A stretch of DNA of 64,000 nucleotides from Terriglobia bacterium (GTDB lineage: Bacteria > Acidobacteriota > Terriglobia > Terriglobales > Acidobacteriaceae): contig JAIQGF010000011.1 in the NCBI GenBank assembly GCA_020072845.1, positions 186,001-250,000 of the forward strand. The letters run 5' to 3'. The notes beneath the pieces were generated by a model. It made no database searches and had not been told where the DNA came from. It saw nothing but the letters and a program-made list of their open reading frames with translations. The stretch's first letter is position 1. Every line of letters starts with the position of its first letter. A program made the position numbers and the translations under genes. Shown piece by piece: positions 33,958 to 44,103 of the stretch.

Positions 33958-36024
33958 GTGTCCACATCTTCCCAACCCGCACAAACCGCTGCTTCGGGCT
34001 CGCTATACAGCTTTTTTGCGCCCGGCGGGCTGCTGTCGAAGACGCATCCGGCGTACGAGTTCCGCCGCGGGCAGTTGCAGATGGCGGAAGAGGTGGCCAA
34101 GGCGCTGGAGGAACGGCGTCACCTGATTGTCGAGGCCGGGACGGGCACCGGCAAAACGCTGGCGTACCTGCTGCCGGTGATCCGCTCGGGCAAGCGCGTC
34201 ATTATTTCTACCGGCACGAAGACCCTCCAGGAACAGCTCTTCTATAAAGATGTTCCGTTTCTCGCACAGCACATTGGCCAACTCAAAGTCTGCTACATGA
34301 AGGGGCGGAACAATTACCTGTGCCGCAAAAAGCTCTACGACCTGACCGACCAGCCGGTGCTGAGCGGGCTGGAGGAGATCGAGCAATACCGGGCGATCGC
34401 GGAGTGGGAGAAGACGACGCCGACGGGCGACCGCTCGGAGCTGGTGAAGATTGCGGAATCGAGCCAGTTGTGGCCGAAGCTGGATGCGCGCGCGGAGGCG
34501 TGCATCGGGCAGAAATGCCAGCAGTTCGACCGCTGCTTCATCACCGAGATGCATCGCAAGGCGGCGGAGAGCGACATCATCATCGTCAATCACCATCTGT
34601 TTTTCGCCGACCTGGCGATCAAGATGGCGACCGAGGGCGAAGCGGATGCCGGCATCCTGCCGGATTGCGCGGCGGTGATCTTCGACGAGGCGCATGAGCT
34701 GGAGGACGTGGCCGCGAACTATTTCGGGGTGAGCGTGAGCACGCCGCGGTTCGAGGAGCTGGCGCGCGACGTGGACGGGACGTTGCAGAAGGCGCAACTG
34801 GCGTCGGGGAAGCTGTTGCAGGCCACGGCGGGAGTTCGCGAGCACGCGCAGAGATTTTTCGCGCTGCTGCCGGCGGGAGAGGGAAGGTTTGCGTTTGAGA
34901 ACCGGCCCGAGTTCCTGGAAGAGAACGGGGACGAGTACCAGGCTGTGATGCGGGCGCTGGGCAGGTTGCAGGCGGAGCTGCAAGCGGTGAAGAACAAGCC
35001 CGACGAGCTGCACATGCTGGCGCGGCGGGCGCAGGAATTGCAGGTGCAACTCGGGTTCGTGATGGAGAACCAGGACAAGAACACGGTGTTCTGGATCGAG
35101 CGGAGGGGTGCAGGTTTCTCGACGCGGAGCCGCAAGGAAAAATCCCCACCCTATCGCCTCCAAACCCGGGAGGCGATAAGGGTGGGGCAACCGCGTGCAC
35201 GAGCCACGCAAGGTCGGCAGCATGTCTTCCTGCAAGCGACGCCGATTGATGTGTCGCAAATCCTGCGCCAGTACCTGTTCGACAAGCTGGAAACGTCGGT
35301 GCTGACCTCGGCAACGCTGGCGGTGAGCAACGGGTTCGAATACACGCGCAAGCGGCTGGGGCTGGAGCACGCGCGCGAGCTGGTGGTGCCGTCGCACTTC
35401 GATTACGAGTCGCAAGCCATGCTGTACATCCCGCCGGACCTGCCCGATCCGCGCGTGCCGGAGTTCACGGCGAAAGCGGCGGAGCGCATCCGGCGTCTGC
35501 TGGAGATCACGCAGGGGCGCGCCTTCTGCCTGTTCACCAGCTACGCGCAGATGCACGAAATCCATGACCGGCTGCTGGGCGAACTGGCGTACCCGGTGAT
35601 GATCCAGGGGCAGGCGCCGAAGAACGCGCTGCTGGAGGAGTTCCGCAGTACGCCGAACGCGGTGCTGTTCGCGACGGCATCGTTCTGGCAGGGCGTGGAC
35701 GTGCAAGGCGAGCAGTTGAGCTGCGTGATCATCGACCGGCTGCCGTTCGCGGTGCCGAACGATCCGGTGGTGGCGGCGCGCATCCGGGCGATTGATGCGG
35801 CGGGCGGAAACGCGTTTTTCGATTACCAGGTGCCGGCGGCGGTGATCACGCTGAAGCAGGGATTCGGGCGGCTGATCCGCTCGCTCGACGACCGCGGCCT
35901 GCTGGCATTGATGGATAACCGGATATTGAAGAAGCAGTACGGCAAGGTATTCCTGGAGAGTCTGCCGAAATATCGCAGGACGACACAGATGGCGGACGTG
36001 GAGAAATTCTTTGGAGTGGAATAG
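33958..36024 (+). CDS. DinG/XPD-family ATP-dependent DNA helicase
   Basis: This is a superfamily 2 helicase of the YoaA/DinG type, predicted to unwind 5'-3' with an Fe-S cluster. The 688-residue protein has Walker A VEAGTGTGKTLAY, motif Ia STGTKTLQEQL, and cysteines in CRKK, CIGQKC and CF consistent with the Fe-S domain. VNHHLFFADL, DEAH (FDEAHELED), and the C-terminal motifs FATASFWQGVD and QGFGRLIRS also appear. The GTG at 33958 is the chosen start; no better ATG precedes the conserved YEFRRGQLQMA. In-frame repeat sequence occupies bases about 35108-35222 (residues about 384-421) between WIERRG and VFLQATPIDV, which are adjacent in relatives. Confidence 0.93.
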   Translation: MSTSSQPAQTAASGSLYSFFAPGGLLSKTHPAYEFRRGQLQMAEEVAKALEERRHLIVEAGTGTGKTLAYLLPVIRSGKRVIISTGTKTLQEQLFYKDVPFLAQHIGQLKVCYMKGRNNYLCRKKLYDLTDQPVLSGLEEIEQYRAIAEWEKTTPTGDRSELVKIAESSQLWPKLDARAEACIGQKCQQFDRCFITEMHRKAAESDIIIVNHHLFFADLAIKMATEGEADAGILPDCAAVIFDEAHELEDVAANYFGVSVSTPRFEELARDVDGTLQKAQLASGKLLQATAGVREHAQRFFALLPAGEGRFAFENRPEFLEENGDEYQAVMRALGRLQAELQAVKNKPDELHMLARRAQELQVQLGFVMENQDKNTVFWIERRGAGFSTRSRKEKSPPYRLQTREAIRVGQPRARATQGRQHVFLQATPIDVSQILRQYLFDKLETSVLTSATLAVSNGFEYTRKRLGLEHARELVVPSHFDYESQAMLYIPPDLPDPRVPEFTAKAAERIRRLLEITQGRAFCLFTSYAQMHEIHDRLLGELAYPVMIQGQAPKNALLEEFRSTPNAVLFATASFWQGVDVQGEQLSCVIIDRLPFAVPNDPVVAARIRAIDAAGGNAFFDYQVPAAVITLKQGFGRLIRSLDDRGLLALMDNRILKKQYGKVFLESLPKYRRTTQMADVEKFFGVE
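35108..35222 (+). repeat. In-frame palindromic element inside the dinG-like gene
   Basis: Arms CCCCACCCTATCGCCTCC and GGAGGCGATAAGGGTGGGG (35146-35187) are read KSPPYRLQTREAIRVGQP. A diverged flank (GFSTRSRK... and RARATQGRQ) is part of the same insertion. Confidence 0.88.
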
Positions 36025-36085
36025 GAACTCACCACGGAGACACCCCTCGGCTGCGCTCGGGGCAGGCTCCGGCACGGAGAAAGAA

Positions 36086-36544
36086 ATGCGCAGATCCTTC
36101 AGTCCGGTCATAGTGACACTCGTCGTGGCCCTGCTTTTCACGTCGAGCGCCGCGTTAGCGCAGAACGCGGCCGAGGCAGGAAAATCCGCTATCCGTGCGC
36201 TGCTCGCCCAGCAGGTGGATGCGTGGAACCGCGGCGACCTGGAGGGATTCATGGCGGGGTACTGGAAGTCGCCGGAGTTGTCGTTCATCTCCGGCACCAC
36301 CGAGACGCGCGGGTGGCAGCCGACGCTGGAGCGCTATCGGAAGAAATATCAGGGTGAAGGAAAGGAAATGGGGAAACTGGATTTCTTCGATCTGCGCGTG
36401 GAAATGCTTGCGCCTGACGCCGCATTCGTGCGCGGGCATTGGCGCTTGAAGATGAAGAATGGGGAGGAGCCGGGCGGGATGTTTACGCTTATACTTCGCA
36501 AGTTTCCCGGTGGGTGGCAGATCATTCACGATCACACCTCGTGA
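36086..36544 (+). CDS. Exported SnoaL/DUF4440-like protein
   Basis: The 152-residue protein has a signal peptide (MRRSFSPVIVTLVVALLF, cleavage near ALAQ) and a cone-shaped NTF2-like domain. Its typical opening is IRALLAQQVDAWNRGDLEGFM; it ends with a strand containing FVRGHWRLKMKN and GGWQIIHDHTS. DUF4440 proteins of this form are mostly uncharacterised; ketosteroid-isomerase-like folds often bind small ligands. The ATG at 36086 follows GGAGAAAGAA. The frame upstream of it passes through a GGCTGCGCTCGGGGCAGGCT repeat and is not coding. The gene may be cotranscribed with the helicase gene. Confidence 0.8.
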   Translation: MRRSFSPVIVTLVVALLFTSSAALAQNAAEAGKSAIRALLAQQVDAWNRGDLEGFMAGYWKSPELSFISGTTETRGWQPTLERYRKKYQGEGKEMGKLDFFDLRVEMLAPDAAFVRGHWRLKMKNGEEPGGMFTLILRKFPGGWQIIHDHTS

Positions 36545-36669
36545 GGAGAGAAGTGAGAAGTAAGAATTAAGAAGTCAGAATGAGGAATTCGTCAAATTCT
36601 GTTCTGACTTCTTACTTCTGACTTCTTACTTCTTCATTCGCCACTCGCCAGCGTGATACAAAGCGTTTG
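36545..36669. repeat. Two-armed GAAGTAAGAAGTCAGAA spacer
   Basis: GAAGTAAGAATTAAGAAGTC (36560-36579) faces GACTTCTTACTTCTGACTTC (36603-36622 and on). Each arm is itself an octamer-type tandem repeat. A long stem could form in RNA, but there is no terminal T-tract. Confidence 0.7.
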
Positions 36670-37977
36670 ATGTCCTCTGGCCCCACCCCCGCGCCCGTTC
36701 CTGACACCGAGACCGCAGACGCCGCAGCAGGGCGAAGGCGCGAGTACGTGGTCGTGCTGGGATCGCCGGTGGGAATTCCCCAGATCATTGCAGGAGCGCT
36801 ACTGGCTGCATTCTTGGCGCAATGCTTGTGGCTGGCGGTGCACTCTCCGATGCGCGAGATGGAGCTGGCGCAAATCGAGCGCGGGCAAACGCTGTTTCAC
36901 CAGCACGTGTTCGCGGCGGAAGCGGCGCGCTCGCCGATCATTCCGGTACTGGCGGCGGCGCCGTTGATTGGATCAGGGATCAGGATCGGGGAGGGGTTAG
37001 ACAATCACGGGTCGGAGACCCGTGCCACACAGACCCGTGCCACACAGAACCGTGCCACACGGTTTCCGGGGGCAACACCGTTCTTCTATCCGCATCCGCG
37101 GTCGTGGCGGTGGCGCGCGCGCCTGCCGTTCATCGCCATCGGCGTGCTGCTGGGAGCGTCGCTGTGGTACGTGGCGCGGCGGCTGTACGGCAATGCGGGC
37201 GGATACATTGCGCTCGCGCTGTACGCTTTTTCGCCGGCGATCATCATGCGGGCGGCAGCGATCCAACCGGCGATCGTGGCGGCGTGGGGGGCGTTCGGCA
37301 TGGTGTTTACGGCGATTGCCGTGTCGCACACGCTGTACGCGCCGCGCGAGGTGGTGCTCTGGAACTGGAAACGGATCGGGCTGCTGGGGCTGGCGATGGC
37401 GCTGGCGGTGGGATCGCACCTGGCGCTGGCCGCGGTAGCACTGCTGGCGCTGGGGTTCATGCTGTACCTGGTACCGGAGCGAACAGGGGCAGCAGGGGCG
37501 ATTGTGGCGGTGGCGTGCGCGGTGGCGTTGGTCCTGCTCCTGGCCGCTTATGGCTTTGACGTGCCCGCCATGGCGGCTGCGGTACGCGGGTTGCGGGCGG
37601 CCGACTTCGCGCCGCGGCTGCTCGGGCGCAAGCTGACCTACAACTTGCTGGCGGTGTTCTTCCTGCGCATGCCGGGCGTGCTGGCGGCGCTGGCAGTAGC
37701 GTTGATCGGGTACGCGGTATGGAAACGTCCGCGGTTCTTCGGGGTGACGGCGCCGCTGGTGTCGTTCGGCGTGTTGATCGTGCTGGGAATCACCATGCCG
37801 CATCTGGGCGGCTACGATCTGTTTGTCGCGTCGCTGCCGTTCGCCTTCGTGTTCATCGCCGGGGTCTTTGCCGACCTGCTGGAAACCTCGTATGGGAGCC
37901 TGGTGACAGGCATCCTGACCGGGATCCTGGCGGCGCACGCGGCGTTCAGCGTGGCGGGGCTGGCGAGGATTTCGTAA
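36670..37977 (+). CDS. Polytopic membrane protein, glycosyltransferase-39-like
   Basis: The 435-residue protein has about 10 hydrophobic segments. The layout resembles the membrane part of PMT/ArnT-like (GT39/GT83) proteins: a short cytoplasmic N-terminus, a first TM (about residues 35-55), an external loop starting HSPMREMELAQIERGQTLF, then WYVARRLYGNAGGYIALALYAFSPAIIMRAA. I cannot name a substrate, and the classical DD/DE catalytic loop is not clear. Residues about 110-135 (bases 36997-37074) are an in-frame element read SETRATQTRATQNRAT in the external loop. The ATG at 36670 follows a TTG at 36667. It may be a divergent family member. Confidence 0.65.
   Translation: MSSGPTPAPVPDTETADAAAGRRREYVVVLGSPVGIPQIIAGALLAAFLAQCLWLAVHSPMREMELAQIERGQTLFHQHVFAAEAARSPIIPVLAAAPLIGSGIRIGEGLDNHGSETRATQTRATQNRATRFPGATPFFYPHPRSWRWRARLPFIAIGVLLGASLWYVARRLYGNAGGYIALALYAFSPAIIMRAAAIQPAIVAAWGAFGMVFTAIAVSHTLYAPREVVLWNWKRIGLLGLAMALAVGSHLALAAVALLALGFMLYLVPERTGAAGAIVAVACAVALVLLLAAYGFDVPAMAAAVRGLRAADFAPRLLGRKLTYNLLAVFFLRMPGVLAALAVALIGYAVWKRPRFFGVTAPLVSFGVLIVLGITMPHLGGYDLFVASLPFAFVFIAGVFADLLETSYGSLVTGILTGILAAHAAFSVAGLARIS
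36997..37074 (+). repeat. In-frame GGGTCGGAGACCCGTGCCACAC element in the membrane-protein gene
   Basis: One hairpin unit (CGGGTC/GACCCG, about 37010-37024) is followed by three ACCGTGCCACAC-type copies, read as TRAT, TRAT and NRAT. The same element lies between the secE stop and the nusG start and upstream of gyrA. Confidence 0.85.
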
Positions 37978-38339
37978 TTTGGCAATTGGGTAACTTGGTA
38001 ATTTGAACCCGGACGACGCGATCCGAATGCACGACCGGGAAATTACCAGATTGCCAAATTACCAATCTTCGCAACTCCCCGCTCCCATGCGGGTTTTCAA
38101 GAGTAAGGGCCGGGTCATCGGGGCGGCGGTGGGCCTCCTGTTTCGAGACTGCCGCTCCGGTGGCCTGTATGAGTCGGGAGACCCGAGACGACCCACATCT
38201 GCCAAAGACGGGCAGATGTGGGGCACCATACGAGTTTGAGTTGTGAGTGAGAGTAATCGGGTTCCGATTTGATACGGAACATTGGGATGAATCGGAGCCA
38301 GCGCGTGCAGCAGCGAAGTAACGGGACTATGCTAGGCAT
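37978..38339. repeat. Spacer with two repeat structures
   Basis: A facing pair of AATTGGTAATTTG-type tracts (37976-38008 and 38039-38066) flanks a short unique centre. Further on, CCCACATCTGCC and GGCAGATGTGGGG (38189-38222) form a hairpin found again after rplL. No gene is supported. Confidence 0.7.
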
Positions 38340-39029
38340 ATGAAACGGGCATGGTACATAGCGGCAGTGGTCGTGCTGGTGCTGGTGTTGCCGGCGATGG
38401 GGCAGATTCGGGGAGCACCGGCGTCGGTGACTTCGATGGCGCCGGGGCGGAGCTATAATCCCGGACCTCCGGCGAGCGTGACCTCGCTGGGCCCGAACGG
38501 CTACTCGACACCGTGTTCCGGCTGCACGCAGAACCGGTTTACCAGCGGGTTTTACTTTCCCGGCGCGTACAATGGCGGGCCGGCGAACCTGCGCCCGAAG
38601 CGGCATCGAAATAACAACGCGGGCGCCTATTACCCGATTTACGTGCCTTACGCGTACCCGGTGGCGGTGGCAGCCGAACCTGAGCCGGAGGCGGAAGCGG
38701 AACCCGATCCGCCCGCGCCCACGATCTTCGAACATCGCGCCACCAGCGAGCGTGTGCACGATTCGTCGCACTACGCGAACCCGCCGACAGTCGCGGATGA
38801 TCAGTCTCCGGCAGATGCACGGGAGCAGATACCGGTGGTGCTGGTGTACCTCGACGGCCACGAGCAAGAGGTCAAGAACTATGCCATCGTGGGGCCAACG
38901 CTGTACGACCTGGGCGCGTTTGTGGCGCACAAGATTCCGCTGGCGGAGCTGAATTTGAAGGCGACGATCAAGGCGAATGACGATCGCGGGGTGGAGTTTA
39001 GCGTGCCGTCGTGGGTGAAGATGGAGTAG
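38340..39029 (+). CDS. Exported protein of unknown function
   Basis: The 229-residue protein has a signal peptide (MKRAWYIAAVVVLVLVLPAMG). A Gly/Pro/Ser-rich segment follows with CSGC (about residue 59-62). After a Tyr/Pro-rich stretch and an acidic PEPEAEAEPDPPAP run (about 112-127), the C-terminal domain (about 160-229) begins VVLVYLDGHEQEVKNYAIVG. This arrangement is known to me only from acidobacterial hypothetical proteins. The location is probably periplasmic. It starts about 260 bases before gyrA on the same strand. Confidence 0.68.
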   Translation: MKRAWYIAAVVVLVLVLPAMGQIRGAPASVTSMAPGRSYNPGPPASVTSLGPNGYSTPCSGCTQNRFTSGFYFPGAYNGGPANLRPKRHRNNNAGAYYPIYVPYAYPVAVAAEPEPEAEAEPDPPAPTIFEHRATSERVHDSSHYANPPTVADDQSPADAREQIPVVLVYLDGHEQEVKNYAIVGPTLYDLGAFVAHKIPLAELNLKATIKANDDRGVEFSVPSWVKME

Positions 39030-39288
39030 GCGTGCTTACGGAAAATCCCCACCCTATGTCGCCACCTGGGTCCGCTTCGGGGCAGGCTTCCGCAGGCGAC
39101 ATAAGGGTGGGGCAACCGCGCTCAATTCTGCTATAATGAGTCGTGCTCTTCTTGGGCGTAACTTCCTGCAAATTAAGAAGGTTAGCTTGTATGGCGCGGG
39201 TCTCTGACCCACCCTTTCCAGCCCCTGCGAAAACACGGGTCGAAGACCCGTGCCACACAGGCTGAAGCTGAAAGCTGAGAACTAATTC
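39030..39288. repeat. Spacer upstream of gyrA with three repeat types
   Basis: It carries the CCCCACCCTATGTCGCC palindrome (39043-39117), CGGGTCTCTGACCC and CGGGTCGAAGACCCGTGCC elements (39198-39255), and a GCTGAAGCTGAAAGCTGAG tract (39263-39281) just before the start codon. TATAATGAG at about 39132 resembles a -10 box, suggesting the gyrA promoter is between the repeats. Confidence 0.7.
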
Positions 39289-41943
<2,655 letters not shown>

Positions 41944-42233
41944 CGCACGTTGTTGCGAGACAGCACTGGGAAGGGCACGGCATCAGCCGTGCCACTCAGG
42001 CCAGAAGACTAGACGGCTTCAGCCGCTGAGGGTATCCGCTATGACGGTGTGGAGTGCAATAAACGCGCAGCCGACCGGCCAGGTCCCAAGAAACGATCGC
42101 AGCAGCCCGCAGGCGTTTCTAGCGTTCAGGGGTTCAATTCCGCAGGAGGACGTAGCGGAGATGCAGCAAAGCATCCAAAGCGGATGCGAGTCTAATTTTG
42201 TCGATTCGCTCGATACGACGAATGCAGCAGAAA
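41944..42233. other. Spacer between gyrA and the AAA-TOPRIM module
   Basis: A GGGCACGGCATCAGCCGTGCC palindrome (41974-41994) lies 30 bases after the gyrA stop. It could act in termination, but it lacks a T-tract and recurs at 16136. The rest shows nothing recognisable. Confidence 0.5.
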
Positions 42234-42839
42234 TTACCAGACAGGGGTGAAGGTGCGCAGGGCGCGCATCGCGCGCGCCAAGCTGGGAGAATGCTGCTCT
42301 GCCACGCGAACATCCCAATTTGTATGTACATAATGCGTTAATCGGCCGTTGTAGTTTGGACCGATCTTGCTGGTACTTCCTTTCCGCGGAAGCAAATCTA
42401 TCTTCAGCTCTCGTTTTCGGGATTTCGCCGCGATTGCCAACAACTTTTCCTTGGGATCGGGCAGGTCATCAACGCTTTCGGGAACGGCCGCCTGCCTGAC
42501 CGAGACATACTTAGCAAACCCGCGCCTGTCCGCCAGCACCCAAGCTTCGACCTCCCGAACCGCCACACGGAAAAGAAAGTTTGGGTGCCTCGGTACTTTT
42601 AGCCACTCGGCGAGTAGGTCCGGTGCGCAATTCCCTAAGTCCAGATCTGTTAGAAGTATGAACGGAGTGCCCTTTGCCGCATTATTAAGCCCGGGCGTTA
42701 TCTTCTTCAGATATCCAAAGCCACCGCGACCGTACACAAACCCAATCGCGTAGTTTCTACCGGTCGCAGCAACCATACGCCGTAGAACTGCCTCGCTGAG
42801 AGCGTCCTCGACCGCAAGATTGACTGGAATTGGTGGCAT
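42234..42839 (-). CDS. TOPRIM-like (DUF4276-type) partner of the AAA ATPase
   Basis: This 201-residue protein looks like a small TOPRIM nuclease-type protein. E11 (AVED) fits the motif-1 acidic residue, and D65-L-D67 in FILLTDLDLGN fits the DxD motif. VREVEAWVLADRRGF is typical of DUF4276/DUF4435-like TOPRIM partners. The ATG directly follows the TAA of the ATPase gene with no intervening base, so translation is coupled. By analogy with OLD, Gabija and PARIS-type systems, the ATPase would sense or gate and the TOPRIM protein would cut nucleic acid. The exact family is uncertain. Confidence 0.7.
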   Translation of the reverse strand: MPPIPVNLAVEDALSEAVLRRMVAATGRNYAIGFVYGRGGFGYLKKITPGLNNAAKGTPFILLTDLDLGNCAPDLLAEWLKVPRHPNFLFRVAVREVEAWVLADRRGFAKYVSVRQAAVPESVDDLPDPKEKLLAIAAKSRKRELKIDLLPRKGSTSKIGPNYNGRLTHYVHTNWDVRVAEQHSPSLARAMRALRTFTPVW

Positions 42840-43988
42840 TTATTCGAATAGGTCGAGTTGATGGACCTGCTCAGGTACGGTGCGCGGGAGTGCGGCATCC
42901 GCAACACTAATACCATGCTCCAGCATCATTCGGACCTCTTTGATGGAAGACGCAAGCTCTACCTTCGTGCCCTCCACGCTGGGTGTAAGCAATAAGACCT
43001 CATCACCTCCTATACCCATATCAGAAAGTAGGTCAGCGCTGTGGGTGCTAAGAATGACCTGGCGCTCTTTTTGGCGTTGGAGTCGGTGAATGAGTGCGGG
43101 AATCTTTCTTACGATTCCAGAGTTCAGGGACAATTCTGGCTCCTCAAGGAGGAGGAGCGAATCGCCTTCAAGAAGCGACCAAAGCAGCCCAAGCAGCCGC
43201 AGTGTGCCATCAGAAAACTGATCTTCTCGCTGTTTCGCGCCGGTTGACCGCCAATGTTTGTATTCGGCTTCCAAATGAGGTGTTCCCGTTTGGTCGACAA
43301 CGTCCGTCAGGCCCTTCAACTGAGGTACTGCCAGCAACAATGCGCCTTCAATTTTCTTCAGCCGCGATCTGCGAGTTTTCTCTGGCGTTTTCACCACCCT
43401 CTCAAGGAAATTACGCCCAAATGGATCACCAGGAATGCCTGGACCGACGAACGCCTCCGGGTGTTTGAGCAATTGAGGAACGAGATGTAGGTAAAGCACT
43501 GTCTCGAGAAAACGTGCTATATCGCGGAATGATCGGTTCGCATTGATTTGTTCAAGGTGTGTCTGCGTAAGCCGTAATGGATCGCTCTTGTCATCTTCGT
43601 CGGGGCGGTTAATCAACTGACGCTCGCGGTGCCAAACGCGCTCGTAGGCGAGATAAGGTAGGCGACGTCCGCGGGGTGCCTGTTTAATTCCAAGCGCGTA
43701 CTTCCATTCTGCCGAGGCATCCGGCGAGTTAGCCAAGTCGATCTGAATTTCGATGTCCGGGTGTTGGCGAGCCGCTAGACAACGAATTTTGGAGATGCCG
43801 CCGCGGTCTTCAACCGCTTTCTGCAACCCACCCCCAGGCTTCGCAATGTCCCGTAAGAATCGAAACACGTCCAGGAAGTTCGATTTTCCGGAAGCATTTG
43901 GCCCCGCTAAGAATACCCGCTCGCGAAGTGGAGCATCGACGTAGCGGAAGTTACGCCAGTTCTTGAGTTGTATGTGCTTGACGATCAT
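42840..43988 (-). CDS. AAA/ABC-type ATPase of the OLD/RecF-like family
   Basis: The 382-residue ATPase has Walker A GPNASGKSN (29-37), an ABC-like signature DQFSDGTLRLL (about 257-267), Walker B LLLLEEPELSLNSG, and the switch His in STHSADLL. This is the arrangement of AAA_15/AAA_21 proteins in OLD-family and PARIS-like defence systems. The N-terminus MIVKHIQLKNWRNFRYVDAPL is the usual beta strand-loop. It is followed without a gap by the TOPRIM gene. The pair lies alone between gyrA and the VKOR fusion and is less GC-rich than its surroundings, which fits horizontal acquisition. The trigger and target are unknown. Confidence 0.85.
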   Translation of the reverse strand: MIVKHIQLKNWRNFRYVDAPLRERVFLAGPNASGKSNFLDVFRFLRDIAKPGGGLQKAVEDRGGISKIRCLAARQHPDIEIQIDLANSPDASAEWKYALGIKQAPRGRRLPYLAYERVWHRERQLINRPDEDDKSDPLRLTQTHLEQINANRSFRDIARFLETVLYLHLVPQLLKHPEAFVGPGIPGDPFGRNFLERVVKTPEKTRRSRLKKIEGALLLAVPQLKGLTDVVDQTGTPHLEAEYKHWRSTGAKQREDQFSDGTLRLLGLLWSLLEGDSLLLLEEPELSLNSGIVRKIPALIHRLQRQKERQVILSTHSADLLSDMGIGGDEVLLLTPSVEGTKVELASSIKEVRMMLEHGISVADAALPRTVPEQVHQLDLFE

Positions 43989-44103
43989 CCACCGTCATTC
44001 TAGCTGCGTTGGCGCTCATTGCAAGCAATGACTCTGAGCGCTGCGCACTGCAGCCCCTCAGCCTGCCCGCCCGCTCTCTCCCGATGACAGCCGCTGAGAA
44101 ACG

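Noticed and set aside
34003-36300. 765-codon minus-strand frame opposite the dinG-like gene
   Set aside because: Its composition (Arg/Gln/His-rich) and complete overlap with a conserved helicase mark it as a shadow.
36667-36669. TTG as start of the membrane-protein gene
   Set aside because: It is followed immediately by an ATG in frame, which is the more likely start.
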